From NCBI RefSeq assembly GCF_016775705.1, contig NZ_CP068760.1, positions 496,001 to 560,000 of the forward strand: a DNA stretch of 64,000 bases, given 5' to 3'. The notes under the pieces are model-generated. The model was not told the origin of the DNA, did not search any database, and saw nothing but the letters and a program-made list of their open reading frames with translations. Every line of letters begins with the position of its first letter. Positions within the stretch are counted from its first letter, which is position 1. Source of the DNA: Chryseobacterium cucumeris (GTDB lineage: Bacteria; Bacteroidota; Bacteroidia; Flavobacteriales; Weeksellaceae). This document shows positions 26,785-35,425 of the stretch, one piece after another. Both the position numbers and the translations under genes were made by a program.

Positions 26785-28797
26785 TTATTTATAACTTCTA
26801 GTTTTAACCTCGATGTTCTCGTAGATCAGTTCTTCTTTATGCAACACTTCCGCGTTGATATCGTCTCCCTGATATTCCCAAGCTCCGACGTATTTGTAGT
26901 TTACGTCGTCTCTTTCCGCTTCTCCGTCAGGAGTTGAATGATCTTCACGGAAATGTCCACCACAAGATTCGTTTCTGTGTAGTGCATCGATAGCCATTAA
27001 TTGTCCAAGCTCAAGGAAGTCCGCCACTCTGAATGCTTTTTCAAGCTCAGTGTTCATTCCTTCTCCTTCTCCCGGAACTTTTACATTTTTCCAGAAGTTA
27101 TTTCTTACTTCTTCAATTTCCTTGATCGCTTCTCTTAACCCTTCAGGAGTTCTTCCCATTCCTACTTTATTCCACATAATGTTTCCTAACTGCTTGTGGA
27201 AATAGTCTACAGAATGAGTTCCTTTATTGTTTAAGAAGAAATTAATTTTCTCTTTAATTCCTTTTTCAGCCTCGTCAAATGCTGCTGAATTGGTAGGAAT
27301 AGTTCCTGTTCTGATATCTGCAGAAAGGTAATCTGCAATCGTGTAAGGAAGTACAAAATATCCATCAGCAAGACCCTGCATCAAAGCAGAAGCACCCAGT
27401 CTGTTTGCCCCGTGATCTGAGAAGTTAGCCTCACCGATTACGAAACATCCAGGGATCGTAGACTGAAGATTATAATCAACCCATACACCACCCATTGTAT
27501 AGTGAACCGCAGGATAGATCTTCATTGGAGTTTTGTAAGGATCATCAGCTGTAATTTTTTCGTACATTACGAATAAGTTACCATACTTCTCCTCAACCCA
27601 CTTTTTACCAAGATCATAGATCTGCTGATCTGTAGGATTATGAATATGTTTTTCGATAGCGGCTTCTTTACCTTTTTTCATGATCTCTGTAGAGAAATCA
27701 AGGTAAACACCTTCTTTAGTATCATTATTTTCAATTCCGTATCCAGCATCACATCTTTCCTTAGCAGCTCTGGAAGCTACGTCTCTAGGTACAAGGTTAC
27801 CGAATGCAGGATATCTTCTTTCCAGATAATAATCTCTATCTTCTTCTTTAATATTTTCAGGTCTTAATTTACCTTCTCTGATCGCTACTGAATCTTCAAT
27901 TTTCTTAGGAACCCAGATTCTTCCTGAGTTTCTTAATGATTCAGACATCAAAGTCAGTTTAGACTGCTGTGTTCCGTGAACTGGGATACAAGTAGGGTGA
28001 ATCTGTACGTAGCATGGGTTTGCGAAGTAAGCTCCTTTCTTGTGAATTTTCCATGCTGCAGAAACGTTCGATCCCATTGCATTGGTAGAAAGGAAATATA
28101 CGTTTCCGTATCCTCCTGAAGCAATTACTACTGCGTGAGCAGAGTGTCTTTCAATTTCTCCTGTTACAAGGTTTCTTGCAATAATTCCTCTTGCTTTTCC
28201 GTCAACAATAACAAGATCCAACATCTCATGACGGTTGTACATCTTAATTCTTCCTTTACCGATCTGACGGCTCATTGCAGAATAAGCACCTAATAATAAC
28301 TGCTGTCCGGTTTGTCCTTTTGCGTAGAAAGTTCTTTTTACCTGAACCCCACCAAATGAACGGTTATCCAGCTGACCACCGTAATCTCTTCCGAAAGGAA
28401 CCCCCTGGGAAACACACTGGTCAATAATATTTGCAGAAACTTCAGCTAATCTGTAAACGTTAGCTTCTCTTGCTCTATAGTCACCACCTTTGATGGTATC
28501 GTAGAATAATCTGTAAGTAGAGTCACCATCTCCCTGGTAATTCTTAGCTGCGTTGATCCCTCCCTGAGCTGCAATCGAGTGAGCTCTTCTTGGAGAATCC
28601 TGGTAGCAGAACGCTTTTACGTTATATCCTTGCTCAGCTAATGTAGCTGCTGCAGAACCTCCTGCCAAACCTGTACCTACAACAATAATATCAATCTTAT
28701 CTCTGTTGTTTGGTGCAACAAGGTTCATATGGTCTTTATGATTTTTCCACTTGTCTTTAAGAGGACCCGCTGGAATTCTTGAATCTAATTTACTCAT
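26785..28797 (-). CDS. sdhA: Succinate dehydrogenase / fumarate reductase flavoprotein subunit
   Basis: Catalytic subunit interconverting succinate and fumarate, 670 residues, the long form typical of the Bacteroidota/epsilon class B complexes. The FAD-binding GxGxxG is in [19 protein letters not shown] and the covalent-FAD His in [15 protein letters not shown]. Active-site segments HPTCIPVHG and [17 protein letters not shown] are present. It lies between sdhC and sdhB with gaps of 15 and 24 bp. Confidence 0.97.
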   Translation of the reverse strand: MSKLDSRIPAGPLKDKWKNHKDHMNLVAPNNRDKIDIIVVGTGLAGGSAAATLAEQGYNVKAFCYQDSPRRAHSIAAQGGINAAKNYQGDGDSTYRLFYDTIKGGDYRAREANVYRLAEVSANIIDQCVSQGVPFGRDYGGQLDNRSFGGVQVKRTFYAKGQTGQQLLLGAYSAMSRQIGKGRIKMYNRHEMLDLVIVDGKARGIIARNLVTGEIERHSAHAVVIASGGYGNVYFLSTNAMGSNVSAAWKIHKKGAYFANPCYVQIHPTCIPVHGTQQSKLTLMSESLRNSGRIWVPKKIEDSVAIREGKLRPENIKEEDRDYYLERRYPAFGNLVPRDVASRAAKERCDAGYGIENNDTKEGVYLDFSTEIMKKGKEAAIEKHIHNPTDQQIYDLGKKWVEEKYGNLFVMYEKITADDPYKTPMKIYPAVHYTMGGVWVDYNLQSTIPGCFVIGEANFSDHGANRLGASALMQGLADGYFVLPYTIADYLSADIRTGTIPTNSAAFDEAEKGIKEKINFFLNNKGTHSVDYFHKQLGNIMWNKVGMGRTPEGLREAIKEIEEVRNNFWKNVKVPGEGEGMNTELEKAFRVADFLELGQLMAIDALHRNESCGGHFREDHSTPDGEAERDDVNYKYVGAWEYQGDDINAEVLHKEELIYENIEVKTRSYK

Positions 28798-28812
28798 ATT
28801 AGTATATTGATA

Positions 28813-29475
28813 TTATTGAGTTATAAAATGGAAAACTGCTACGATGATGAATCCTGCAGGAATAAGGATTGAATACCATTTCCCGAAAGCTTTGATCACC
28901 GGCGTATATTTTGGATGTCTGGCACCGATAGACTGGAATGAAGACTGGAATCCGTGAGCTAAGTGTAATCCTAACAAAACAAAAGAGATTACATATAAAG
29001 CCACTCTCCAAAGATCAGCAAACTTTTCATGAAGCTCAGGCCAGAAACGTTCTGCATCAGGAGTCAATCCTTCTACATACTTGTAATTCATTTCGTGTAG
29101 CCAGAAATCATATAAGTGAAGCGCCAAGAAAGCTAAAATAACAGCTCCTGAAATAATCATATTTCTGGACATCCATGAAGAATTCACTGATGCGTTGTTT
29201 GCTGCATACTTTACCGGACGCGCTTTATTATTCTTGATCTCCAATACAAATCCCATTACAAAATGGAAAATTACTGCAAAACCAAGAATAGGCTGCATTA
29301 AGAACTGCACAAAAGGATTATAGCCCATAAAGTCGGATGCTGTATTGAATGCATCTTTGTTTAGAACTGATAACAAATTGGTTGTCAAATGCAGTATAAG
29401 AAAAATCAGCAAAAACAGAGCTGATAATGCCATAGCGTATTTTCTACCTATCGTAGAACTCGTTAAACCTGCCAT
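28813..29475 (-). CDS. sdhC: Succinate dehydrogenase cytochrome b subunit
   Basis: Membrane anchor of complex II, 220 residues with five predicted hydrophobic segments and several membrane His residues suited to bind two haem b (HLTTN, FHFVMGF, LHLYDF, LHLAHGF). This fits the single-anchor, di-haem menaquinone-reactive type. First gene of the operon; minus-strand TAATTTTG at 29499-29506 is the likely -7 box. Confidence 0.95.
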   Translation of the reverse strand: MAGLTSSTIGRKYAMALSALFLLIFLILHLTTNLLSVLNKDAFNTASDFMGYNPFVQFLMQPILGFAVIFHFVMGFVLEIKNNKARPVKYAANNASVNSSWMSRNMIISGAVILAFLALHLYDFWLHEMNYKYVEGLTPDAERFWPELHEKFADLWRVALYVISFVLLGLHLAHGFQSSFQSIGARHPKYTPVIKAFGKWYSILIPAGFIIVAVFHFITQ

Positions 29476-29498
29476 ATAAGTTTAAATTTGAATTTCCA

Positions 29499-29506
29499 CA
29501 AAATTA
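29499..29506 (-). promoter_or_regulatory. Putative -7 box of sdhCAB
   Basis: The minus strand reads TAATTTTG, 23 bp upstream of the sdhC start. No TTG at the preferred distance. Confidence 0.45.
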
Positions 29507-29620
29507 AGAAAGTTTAACAATATCGAAAAGTGAGAAATCTCACAAATAGACAGTTTGTAATCTTTCTAAATAAGATTTTCACCCGTTATAAATACAGGAA
29601 AATGGCTAAATTCAGAACCG

Positions 29621-31393
29621 TCATTTCAGATCATAAGTCTTATCTCTGAAAACTACTTTTTGAATGGAGGGTGACAAGGTTTTTATCTCAAAATGGTCTA
29701 CTCTTCTGGATGCACAATATGGGTTGATTATATACTGCAAAACCTCCGTCTTATTTTTCATATCCGAAATCCAGAAACATACTCTGCTACCATTTTTTAC
29801 TGAAAAAACGATGCTTTTATTAAAATGATAAACCAATATCTCTTCTTTCTGATGTTCAAAAGCCGTGATTCCGCTTCTTATAATCAGAAAGAGTAAAACT
29901 GCGGTCACCAAACTCATTCTATTTTTCACATTGAATTTCAGAATAGCCGGCCTTAACCAATATACAAACACCGATGCAGATATCACTTCTATTCCACTCA
30001 TTGGAATATTTTCAAAGAAAAGAAAATCAACCTCAGCAAACCAATGGATCATCTTCAGCAGAACCTGAATAACTTCATCATACACTCTGTTTATAAGATC
30101 AAAATCAATTCCCAAAGAAATAAGACCGGTCATTACAAATGAAAAGACAATGATAATTTCAGAAAAAGGAACAATGACTACATTGGCAATAATTGATATG
30201 AATGAAAACTGGTGAAAATAACAGAGCACCAGAGGAAGTGTTGCCAACTGTGCTGATAAAGAAAGTGTAATGGTGTTATACAAAAGTTTTTTAATATCAT
30301 TATCCTGTTTTGGAAAGCATTTCAGCAATGGCTGATTCAACCAGTAAATTCCCAAAACAGCCAGAAAGCTAAGCTGAAAACCCACATCAAAAAGCTGCTG
30401 GGTATCTCCAATCAGAATAAAAAAAGCAGACAAGGCCAGTGAATGAAGAAGATCCGGCTTTCGTTGAAGCAAAACGAAAATAAAATAAACACTCAACATG
30501 ATGCATGACCGCAATACTGAATTACCCAATCCGATAAAAGCGGCAAACAAGCAGATGAAAATCAAACTGAGAATGACCGCGTATTTTCTGAGTTTTAAGG
30601 TTGTAAAACGAGTCAGTAAAAAATAAAAAATCCCAAAAACAACCACAATATGAGTCCCGGAAATGGCCAGAAAATGAACCAATCCTGACCTATTAAAATC
30701 TCTGACAGTGCCTGCATCAATTTCTGTTCTATCCGCCAGAATAATACCTTTTAGAAATTCTTTAGTTTTTTCTGAAATTGCTGTTTTATCTATTTTTCTA
30801 AGAACCTCAAACCTGTATTGTTTAAGCCGGTCTGCCCATGTTAAATCATTCCGTTCCGCAGAAAAAATTCCTTCTGAAATATAAATCTGGTAATGAATAT
30901 GTTTCCTTTTGAGGTATTGGGCATAATCGAACTGAAAATCATATGTTGGCGCCTGAGGTTGCGTAATATAAGCCTCAGCTTTGTAGTAGTGAATAAAATC
31001 AAGTTCTTTCCTGTCTTTTGGAACATAAAAAATTGAATTGAAAGATGTACTCCCCTTCCGGGTTATTCCTTCATATTTTCTATACTTTTCAGAAGAATTT
31101 AATTTCTGAGAGATCTTAAATGTAACTGTTTCATGTTTCTTTATCAGAAGCTTATCGTCTGACAAAGAGGTATTATAAAAATGGAGGATAATGCCTGCTC
31201 CAAACAATAGGAGCATCAGTAAAACAGTTTTGGCTTTATGCAGAAAATAAGAATGAAAGCAGATTAAAACAAGCAGAACCAAACAAGTTCCAACAACCCC
31301 ATCAATAAAATATTCTGCCAATGCTATTTTATCCTGAAAAAGAATTCCAAGAATAAAACATACTGCCAGAATAAGAAGAGGCTGCTTGTTCAA
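29621..31393 (-). CDS. comEC: ComEC/Rec2-family competence membrane protein without MBL domain
   Basis: Polytopic inner-membrane protein thought to form the channel for single-stranded DNA during transformation. It has 590 residues. The N-terminus has three hydrophobic segments and a DUF4131-like extracellular domain. The Competence domain follows, with the hallmark FLAISGTHIVVVFGIFYFLL and GLGNSVLRSCIMLSVYF. The C-terminal metallo-beta-lactamase domain of Bacillus ComEC is absent; only about 100 unrelated residues follow the last helix, as in many Bacteroidota versions. It is downstream of the GH99 gene on the same strand, behind a hairpin. Confidence 0.88.
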   Translation of the reverse strand: MNKQPLLILAVCFILGILFQDKIALAEYFIDGVVGTCLVLLVLICFHSYFLHKAKTVLLMLLLFGAGIILHFYNTSLSDDKLLIKKHETVTFKISQKLNSSEKYRKYEGITRKGSTSFNSIFYVPKDRKELDFIHYYKAEAYITQPQAPTYDFQFDYAQYLKRKHIHYQIYISEGIFSAERNDLTWADRLKQYRFEVLRKIDKTAISEKTKEFLKGIILADRTEIDAGTVRDFNRSGLVHFLAISGTHIVVVFGIFYFLLTRFTTLKLRKYAVILSLIFICLFAAFIGLGNSVLRSCIMLSVYFIFVLLQRKPDLLHSLALSAFFILIGDTQQLFDVGFQLSFLAVLGIYWLNQPLLKCFPKQDNDIKKLLYNTITLSLSAQLATLPLVLCYFHQFSFISIIANVVIVPFSEIIIVFSFVMTGLISLGIDFDLINRVYDEVIQVLLKMIHWFAEVDFLFFENIPMSGIEVISASVFVYWLRPAILKFNVKNRMSLVTAVLLFLIIRSGITAFEHQKEEILVYHFNKSIVFSVKNGSRVCFWISDMKNKTEVLQYIINPYCASRRVDHFEIKTLSPSIQKVVFRDKTYDLK

Positions 31394-31460
31394 TTTCCAT
31401 TAATTATCCTTTTAAAATAAGTGATTAAAGGAGAATTTATAAACTCTTAAAGAACTAAAT

Positions 31461-31499
31461 AAGCGCTCTGTCTTCATTAAAAATGTCAACAGAACGCTT
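31461..31499 (-). terminator. Hairpin between GH99 gene and comEC
   Basis: AAGCG-C-TCTGT (31461-31471) pairs with ACAGA-A-CGCTT (31489-31499), one mismatch. The T run is better on the plus side (ATTTTTTG), so function as a minus-strand terminator for GH99 is only probable. Confidence 0.5.
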
Positions 31500-31534
31500 T
31501 ATTTTTTGTTTTAAAAATTAAGTTTGAAAGTATA

Positions 31535-32626
31535 TTATTTCTTTTTCAGAAATTTATACGTCAAACGCTTCGTTTCTTTTATATAAAATAAAGGATCTTT
31601 ACCGTAATCTTCATATTTGAAATCACCTGCTTTTTTAGGAACAGCAGGCTCTATTTGTGTCCCTTCATGCCATTCATTGAATGAGGTAATTCCGATAAAA
31701 TCCGGTTTTACCCTGATGGCTGCATCAAACATCTTCTCATAATATTTTCCCTTGTCTCTGCTTTTGAAATTAGCTTCATTCCATGGGCGGATTCTTGTAT
31801 CGGAATAACCAGGACCTACACAAGGAATAAAAATCAAATGATGATCTTTAGCAAATTTGGCCATAAAATCCCAGTTGTCTGTTGTACTTCCATACACAAA
31901 CCCTTCACTGGCAAAATAAGTGTAGAAACCGTCAAAACCGGATTTATTAAAGAATTTAGCATCATCTTTCTCCACCCAAAGCCCGATATAAAGAGCATCT
32001 AAATCTGTGTTTCTAACTGTTTCCTCACCATTTTTGGATAATATTTTCATCCATTCTTCTTTGGGAATTTTATAACTGTCGTAGACATAAAACAAAGGCT
32101 TCCCCTCTTTTTTATAGAAAGCATGATGATGAGAGTAGGTTTTTACCAGATAAGAAAGTTGTTCTTTTAATTCTGATGTATTTTTATAGAACGGCTCAAT
32201 ATGAAAGGCAATTTTTAAATCAAAGTGATCTGCAATATCCAGATATTTGATAAGACTTTTATCTGTGAACGAATCTTTTCCCAGCCAGCTTACCACAACC
32301 ACTCCCACTCCGGAGTCCTTAATCATTTTCATATGCTGTTCAATGATTTTTGTATCATTCGAGCTATAATTTCCAAGTGCCGGGTAAAAATTAGCACCAA
32401 TATCATCTCCTCCTGTGTGATGGCCCATATTATTCCACTTCGGGTTGCTCCAGTGGGGAAGGATTTCATGGTTCCAGTGCTGATAACTTCCGTCCGTTGC
32501 AGGATTTCCGTACCAGCCGTAATAAAATATCTGGACTTTATCTCTTTCATCATTCTGCTGAGCAAAACTGTTTGAGAAAAATAATGTAAACGTTAATAAT
32601 AGAAGAAAATGGTTAAAATAATTCAT
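31535..32626 (-). CDS. Secreted GH99 glycosidase (endo-alpha-1,2-mannosidase/mannanase-like)
   Basis: A 363-residue exported glycoside hydrolase of family 99 (signal peptide ending SNSFAQ, residue 22). GH99 cuts alpha-1,2-mannosidic linkages inside glucosylated N-glycans or alpha-mannans with retention. Seen: FYYGWYGNPATDG, HEILPHWSNP, DDIGANFYPALG, SGFDGFYTYFASEGFVYG, VGPGYSDTRIRPWN and the catalytic pair Glu318/Glu321 in SFNEWHEGTQIE. As remembered, animal MANEA shares nearly all these blocks. The motif after the first SW is SWLGK rather than SWYPP. It follows lpxB by 41 bp. Confidence 0.9.
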   Translation of the reverse strand: MNYFNHFLLLLTFTLFFSNSFAQQNDERDKVQIFYYGWYGNPATDGSYQHWNHEILPHWSNPKWNNMGHHTGGDDIGANFYPALGNYSSNDTKIIEQHMKMIKDSGVGVVVVSWLGKDSFTDKSLIKYLDIADHFDLKIAFHIEPFYKNTSELKEQLSYLVKTYSHHHAFYKKEGKPLFYVYDSYKIPKEEWMKILSKNGEETVRNTDLDALYIGLWVEKDDAKFFNKSGFDGFYTYFASEGFVYGSTTDNWDFMAKFAKDHHLIFIPCVGPGYSDTRIRPWNEANFKSRDKGKYYEKMFDAAIRVKPDFIGITSFNEWHEGTQIEPAVPKKAGDFKYEDYGKDPLFYIKETKRLTYKFLKKK

Positions 32627-32667
32627 AGTTACAATGTAGATTAAATTCTCAAAAGATTTGATAAAGA

Positions 32668-33771
32668 CTATACTTTCAATATCACCTCAGCAGCATGCTC
32701 ACTTGCGCCTTTTCCACCGAGCTTTTCTCTCAGAAGGTTATAGTCATTCAGAACCTGTTCTCTTTTCTCTCCAGCTATGATTTTATTCAGTTCTTCTACC
32801 AGATTTTTAGTATTCAGATCATTCTGAATCAATTCTTTTACGACTTCTCTGTCCATAATCAGATTAACCAGAGAAATATAATTGATATTTTTCACCAATC
32901 TTTTAGCAATAGCATAGGAAATTTTACTTCCACGATAACAGACTACTTCAGGGATATTCAGCAAAGCTGTTTCCAGTGTTGCAGTTCCGGAAGTCACAAG
33001 AGCCGCCTTCGAGCATCTTAGCAGATCATAAGTTTTATTGGAAACAAAATGAACATTATCATCTACATATTTCTGATAAAATTCTTTTGGTAAACTTGGC
33101 GCTCCGGCAATGACAAACTGGTAATTTTTAAAATATGATCTTACGGAAAGCATGATTTCAAGCATTTTTTCCACCTCCTGTTCTCTGGAACCGGGCAGCA
33201 ATGCTATGATTTCTTTTTCGTTCAATCCATGCTCCGACTTGAATTTTTCAATACTGATTTCCTGCAGATCCGAAATAGCATCCAGCAAAGGATGACCTAC
33301 AAAATGAGAGTGAACGCCGTGTTTTCTGTAAAAATCTTCTTCAAAAGGAAGAATCACCATCATTTCATCCACATACTTTTTGATAATTTCTACGCGGCCT
33401 TCTTTCCATGCCCAAAGCTGTGGAGAAATATAATAAACAACTTTAATTCCCAACTCTTTGGCAAATCTTGCAATTCTCAGATTGAATCCCGGATAATCTA
33501 CCAGAATCAGGATATCAGGTCTGTTTTTCTGAATATCCTCTTTACAGAATTTAATATTATTCAGAATAGTACGGAGGTTCATCACAACTTCCAGAAATCC
33601 CATAAAAGCAAGGTCACGGTAATGTTTTACCAGAGTTCCTCCCTGAGCTTTCATCAGGTCGCCACCCCAAAATCTGAATTCCGCTTGGGGATCCTTGTGT
33701 TTTAAGGCTTTCATCAGGTTGCTTCCATGCAAATCACCGGAAGCTTCTCCTGCAATAATATAATACTTCAT
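32668..33771 (-). CDS. lpxB: Lipid-A-disaccharide synthase
   Basis: GT19 glycosyltransferase joining lipid X and UDP-2,3-diacylglucosamine in lipid A synthesis, at the inner membrane. I start it at the ATG at 33771 (MKYYIIAGEASGDLHGSNLM), because the family begins there; an upstream ATG at 33795 would add eight non-conserved residues. It is 367 residues with the motifs VDYPGFNLRIAR, ALLPGSREQEVEKML and TSGTATLETAL. The promoter overlaps that of the divergent DUF2480 gene (33822-33839). Confidence 0.95.
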   Translation of the reverse strand: MKYYIIAGEASGDLHGSNLMKALKHKDPQAEFRFWGGDLMKAQGGTLVKHYRDLAFMGFLEVVMNLRTILNNIKFCKEDIQKNRPDILILVDYPGFNLRIARFAKELGIKVVYYISPQLWAWKEGRVEIIKKYVDEMMVILPFEEDFYRKHGVHSHFVGHPLLDAISDLQEISIEKFKSEHGLNEKEIIALLPGSREQEVEKMLEIMLSVRSYFKNYQFVIAGAPSLPKEFYQKYVDDNVHFVSNKTYDLLRCSKAALVTSGTATLETALLNIPEVVCYRGSKISYAIAKRLVKNINYISLVNLIMDREVVKELIQNDLNTKNLVEELNKIIAGEKREQVLNDYNLLREKLGGKGASEHAAEVILKV

Positions 33772-33821
33772 TTCTATAGTAAGGATAGAGAACAAATTAA
33801 GACAGATATGATCTTAATTCG

Positions 33822-33829
33822 TAAATTTG
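33822..33829 (+). promoter_or_regulatory. -7 box of the DUF2480 gene
   Basis: TAAATTTG on the plus strand, 20 bp before the ATG at 33850. Two bp from the opposite-strand -7 box of lpxB. Confidence 0.5.
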
Positions 33830-33831
33830 TT

Positions 33832-33839
33832 CAAAGATA
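33832..33839 (-). promoter_or_regulatory. -7 box of lpxB
   Basis: TATCTTTG on the minus strand, 60 bp upstream of the lpxB ATG at 33771. Predicted start near 33825, inside the plus-strand -7 box of DUF2480. Confidence 0.5.
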
Positions 33840-33849
33840 ATGATAAAAA

Positions 33850-34359
33850 ATGTCAGAAGAATTTGAAATCCGGAATAAAGTTGCAGAAAGCGGCCTTATC
33901 AATTTTGACCTTACCACTTTACTGCCAAAAGGGGAAAGAAAAGGTATTGATCTTAAAGATTTCCTTTTTCAGGAAATGATCCTTAAAGAAAAGGATTTCC
34001 GTGAAAAGGTAGATGCAATCGATACGGAACAATATAAAGATACTTATATATACATCTACAATTCTGTAGATACCATTATTCCTCTTTGGGCTTATTTTGT
34101 CTTAACTGCAAAACTTACAGATGTAGCTAAGAAAATAGTGTTTGGAAGCCGTGAAGACCTGGAAGTTATTTTAATGCATAATGCCATCCAGACTCATGAT
34201 TTTGAGGAAATGAGAGGAAAGAGAGTCCTTGTAAAAGGATGTTCAGATAAAGAAATTCCCGAAAATGCTTATATTGAATTGGTAGAACAATTAAAGCCAA
34301 TGGTAAAATCCCTGATGTTCGGAGAAGCATGTTCTAATGTTCCTATTATCAAAAATTAA
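33850..34359 (+). CDS. DUF2480 family protein
   Basis: A 169-residue cytoplasmic protein of unknown function, matching DUF2480 by its N-terminus (NKVAESGLINFDLTTLLP), the YIYNSVDTIIPLWAYF block and the conserved CSDKEIPENAYIELV and FGEACSNVPI ends. The two Cys in the C-terminal part (GCSDKEIP, EACSNVP) could bind a metal or cluster; this is inference. No signal peptide or membrane helix. Divergent from lpxB and 109 bp ahead of the DUF937 gene, which has its own promoter box. Confidence 0.82.
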   Translation: MSEEFEIRNKVAESGLINFDLTTLLPKGERKGIDLKDFLFQEMILKEKDFREKVDAIDTEQYKDTYIYIYNSVDTIIPLWAYFVLTAKLTDVAKKIVFGSREDLEVILMHNAIQTHDFEEMRGKRVLVKGCSDKEIPENAYIELVEQLKPMVKSLMFGEACSNVPIIKN

Positions 34360-34432
34360 AGGCTGCTGAAGCCTTCCTTAAACTTTAACAATATTTGTGA
34401 GAGCAGGTTATTTTCTGAGGCATATTTTTTGA

Positions 34433-34440
34433 TAACTTTG
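34433..34440 (+). promoter_or_regulatory. -7 box of the DUF937 gene
   Basis: TAACTTTG, 28 bp upstream of the start at 34469. Confidence 0.45.
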
Positions 34441-34468
34441 GTTTACTTAATACTTAATAAACACAAAA

Positions 34469-35128
34469 ATGAGTTTAATTGACCTTCTTACAGGGAACAC
34501 CGGCAATCAGGTTGCTGAACAGGCTGAGAACAAATTCGGAATCAGCAAAAATCAGGTAATTGCCCTATTAGCCGTTGCTGCACCTCTTATCATTTCTTAT
34601 CTTAGAAATAAATCTCAGGATGCTAAAGAAGCGGAAGCTTTAAATAATGCTTTAGATAAAGACCATAACGGCAGTATTTTAAATGATGCTTCACAAATTG
34701 AGGCAAGACAGGCTGAAGGAGGATCGATTCTTGATCATATCTTTGGCGGGCAAAAAAGTACTGTTGAAAACCAGTTATCACAAAATACAGGAATTTCAAT
34801 AGACAAAATTGGTCCTATTCTTGCGATGCTGGCACCTGTAGTTATGGGCTATATCGGACAGCAGAAACAACAGAGTAACGTAGGAGCAGGCGGCCTGGGA
34901 GATCTTTTAGGAGGAATTCTTGGAAATGCTTCCAATCAGGCTCAAGCCCAGCAGTCTAATCCTTTGAATGACATTCTAGGAAGTGTTTTGGGAGGTGGCG
35001 GACAATCTCAATCATCAGGAAATCCTCTGAACGATATACTGGGAAATGTATTGGGTGGTGGAGGAAACCAACAACAAGGCGGCGGCGGACTAGGCAGCAT
35101 CCTTGGCAATATTTTAGGAGGTAAATAA
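34469..35128 (+). CDS. DUF937 domain protein with Gly/Asn-rich repeat tail
   Basis: A 219-residue protein of unknown function. DUF937 covers about residues 1-140 (MSLIDLLTGNTGNQVAEQAE, FGISKNQVIALLAVAAPLII, QNTGISIDKIGPILAMLAPV). The last 80 residues contain four degenerate copies of a unit like NPLNDILGSVLGGGG, separated by Gln/Ser/Gly linkers. No signal peptide. Ends in a strong bidirectional terminator shared with bTHX. Confidence 0.82.
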   Translation: MSLIDLLTGNTGNQVAEQAENKFGISKNQVIALLAVAAPLIISYLRNKSQDAKEAEALNNALDKDHNGSILNDASQIEARQAEGGSILDHIFGGQKSTVENQLSQNTGISIDKIGPILAMLAPVVMGYIGQQKQQSNVGAGGLGDLLGGILGNASNQAQAQQSNPLNDILGSVLGGGGQSQSSGNPLNDILGNVLGGGGNQQQGGGGLGSILGNILGGK

Positions 35129-35144
35129 TTAATTTAATTTTCAT

Positions 35145-35178
35145 AAAAAAGACCGGAGATATGATCTTCGGTCTTTTT
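35145..35178. terminator. Bidirectional terminator between DUF937 and bTHX genes
   Basis: AAAAAGACCGGAGAT (35146-35160) pairs with ATCTTCGGTCTTTTT (35164-35178) with one G-U pair and an ATG loop. A and T tracts flank both sides, serving the convergent genes. Confidence 0.9.
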
Positions 35179-35185
35179 ATTTTGA

Positions 35186-35305
35186 TTACTTTTTAGATTT
35201 TTCTTCAGAAGCTGCAAAAGATTTTGAGGCTTTTTTAGGTCTTCTTTTACCATAACTTCCGGAATTAATTTTTCCTCTTCTTGATTTTTTGTCTCCTTTT
35301 CCCAT
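35186..35305 (-). CDS. 30S ribosomal protein bTHX
   Basis: A 39-residue, very basic ribosomal protein. Translation of the minus strand from the ATG at 35305 begins MGKGDKKSRRGKINSGSYG and continues KRRPKKASKSFAASEEKSKK. The N-terminal GKGDKKSRRGKI block and the GSYGKRRPKK block are typical of the bTHX (Thx) peptide that sits in the head of the 30S subunit in Thermus and Bacteroidota. It is too short for common length cut-offs and overlaps a longer spurious reading frame on the same strand. Convergent with the DUF937 gene. Confidence 0.92.
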   Translation of the reverse strand: MGKGDKKSRRGKINSGSYGKRRPKKASKSFAASEEKSKK

Positions 35306-35425
35306 AGTATTATGTATTTGTTGTACCACGAATTTAGAAAATACAATACTAAAATCCAATTAGTGAAGCTGTTAAAGTTTTATAAATTAGGGAGGAAAGC
35401 TGGAGAATTCCATCACCCACGCTTT

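Noticed and set aside
29621..31393. ComEC as a truncated gene
   Set aside because: The missing metallo-beta-lactamase domain is common in Bacteroidota ComEC proteins; no frameshift or leftover domain is seen downstream.
35134..35346. A 70-residue minus-strand reading frame around the bTHX gene
   Set aside because: It is in another frame of the same strand as the clear bTHX gene, crosses the terminator, and has no signs of a real protein.
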